DNA of 14,679 nucleotides from Gammaproteobacteria bacterium (GTDB taxonomy: Bacteria > Pseudomonadota > Gammaproteobacteria > Steroidobacterales > MnTg04), in contig JAPUHG010000099.1 in the NCBI GenBank assembly GCA_027297845.1, positions 1 through 14,679 on the forward strand. Direction: 5' to 3'. This document shows, piece by piece, positions 14,139 through 14,679 of this stretch (position 1 is its first letter; each line of letters begins with the position of its first letter). The notes beneath the pieces were generated by a model. That model made no database searches. It saw only the letters and a program-made list of their open reading frames with translations, and was not told where the DNA came from. The position numbers and the translations under genes were made by a program.

Positions 14139-14679
14139 CTAGTCGCTCTTTTTGGCTGGAGTGAAACTTCCGTCGTCGTGGAACTCGATGCCGCCATCGG
14201 GGAAATCCAGTTTCGTTAGCCGCTTAATTTCCCTGAACGCCCGCATGGAGCTGTCGGGATACGGGCCACCGGGGCGCAGTTGAACCGTGGAAATAATCCG
14301 GCCATTCAGCAGCTTGCCATCGGCACCGAGCCGGGCCTCCAGGATTGGTGCAACGCCTTTCATACCCGCGGCGCTGATGCCGTAATAAGTCGCAAAATTG
14401 CCCAGGCTGTAGGCGATCAGTCTGCCTCGGTATATTTCCATTCCCCTGGGTACATGAGGGCCATGACCAATCACCAGGTCGGCGCCGATATCGACCATCG
14501 CCCGTGAAAAGGCGGCAACATCGCCGCGCCATTCGCCGCGGTAATATTCCTCGGCAAAAGGAACCCGGTTTTCATTCAGGCCTTCGCTACCACCGTGCAG
14601 GGAAATGATGACGATGTCATGGCTTTGCACCAGCGCGGTCACATTCGTTATGGCCCGCTGCATATCCGGGCCCAGCGGC
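14139..14679 (-). CDS. CapA-family (PGA_cap) metallophosphatase-like protein, C-terminal part
   Basis: The frame is open to the right window edge, so only about the last 180 residues are visible and the N-terminus is missing. The visible part has the CapA pattern: DIVIISLHGGSEGLNENRVPFAEEYYRG, then FSRAMVDIGADLVIGHGPHVPRGMEIYRGRLIAYSLGNFATYYG, and a C-terminal LEARLGADGKLLNGRIISTVQLRPGGP segment. Conserved His, Glu and GHGPHV residues belong to the calcineurin-like metal site of the family, whose founder takes part in poly-gamma-glutamate capsule production. Many gammaproteobacterial members have no known substrate, so capsule synthesis should not be assumed. It converges on ntrX across the inverted-repeat element, and no T-rich terminator follows its TAG stop. 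Confidence 0.88.
   Translation of the reverse strand, partial: PLGPDMQRAITNVTALVQSHDIVIISLHGGSEGLNENRVPFAEEYYRGEWRGDVAAFSRAMVDIGADLVIGHGPHVPRGMEIYRGRLIAYSLGNFATYYGISAAGMKGVAPILEARLGADGKLLNGRIISTVQLRPGGPYPDSSMRAFREIKRLTKLDFPDGGIEFHDDGSFTPAKKSD

Noticed and set aside
13850..14197. 115-codon minus-strand frame with a CPRC motif, possible transposase remnant
   Set aside because: It begins inside the CapA coding sequence in another frame, and neither a DDE/HUH motif nor a second cysteine pair is visible.

Overview
The window is a stretch of chromosomal core genome from a gammaproteobacterium. The order smg, dprA, def, fmt, rsmB is the one known from E. coli, and the LysM gene between dprA and def together with nearby tsaC and hemF resembles the Pseudomonas layout. 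TopA with glycine/aromatic C-terminal repeats and a lysine tail instead of zinc ribbons, and an NtrY/NtrX-like pair next to rsmB, point to a non-enteric lineage such as Xanthomonadales, Chromatiales or Woeseiales. That placement is inference. Base composition looks even and moderately GC-rich except in the block after ntrX.

Left half, minus strand (read right to left): a LysM outer-membrane lipoprotein resembling the pilus secretin partner TsaP, then dprA and smg, ending at a clear intrinsic terminator (3573-3603). A new unit then starts with topA and runs without gaps into tsaC and hemF; topA/tsaC overlap by 8 bp and tsaC/hemF by 4 bp, and hemF leaves the window. A stable hairpin in the short lysM-dprA gap would bury the dprA ribosome binding site.

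Right half, plus strand: from a shared divergent promoter region (about 6500-6545) run def, fmt, rsmB, a DUF4390 secreted protein, an NtrY-like membrane histidine kinase and an NtrX-like response regulator. Spacings are 30, 15 and 15 bp, then overlaps of 19 and 4 bp, so this reads as one operon joining formyl-methionine processing and 16S rRNA methylation to an envelope two-component system. The regulator's AAA+ domain has lost the GAFTGA loop and key ATPase residues, so it is unlikely to be a conventional sigma-54 activator.

Right end: three bases after the ntrX stop lies a 413-bp block without a recognisable gene, bounded by 21-bp inverted repeats (20/21 identical) and carrying internal hairpins. 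It looks like a non-autonomous mobile element or dispersed repeat. It separates ntrX from the C-terminal part of a CapA-family gene on the minus strand. trkA, which follows rsmB in E. coli, is not in the window.

Most likely to be undescribed: the 413-bp inverted-repeat element, the degenerate NtrX-type regulator with its overlapping DUF4390 partner, and the dprA leader hairpin.
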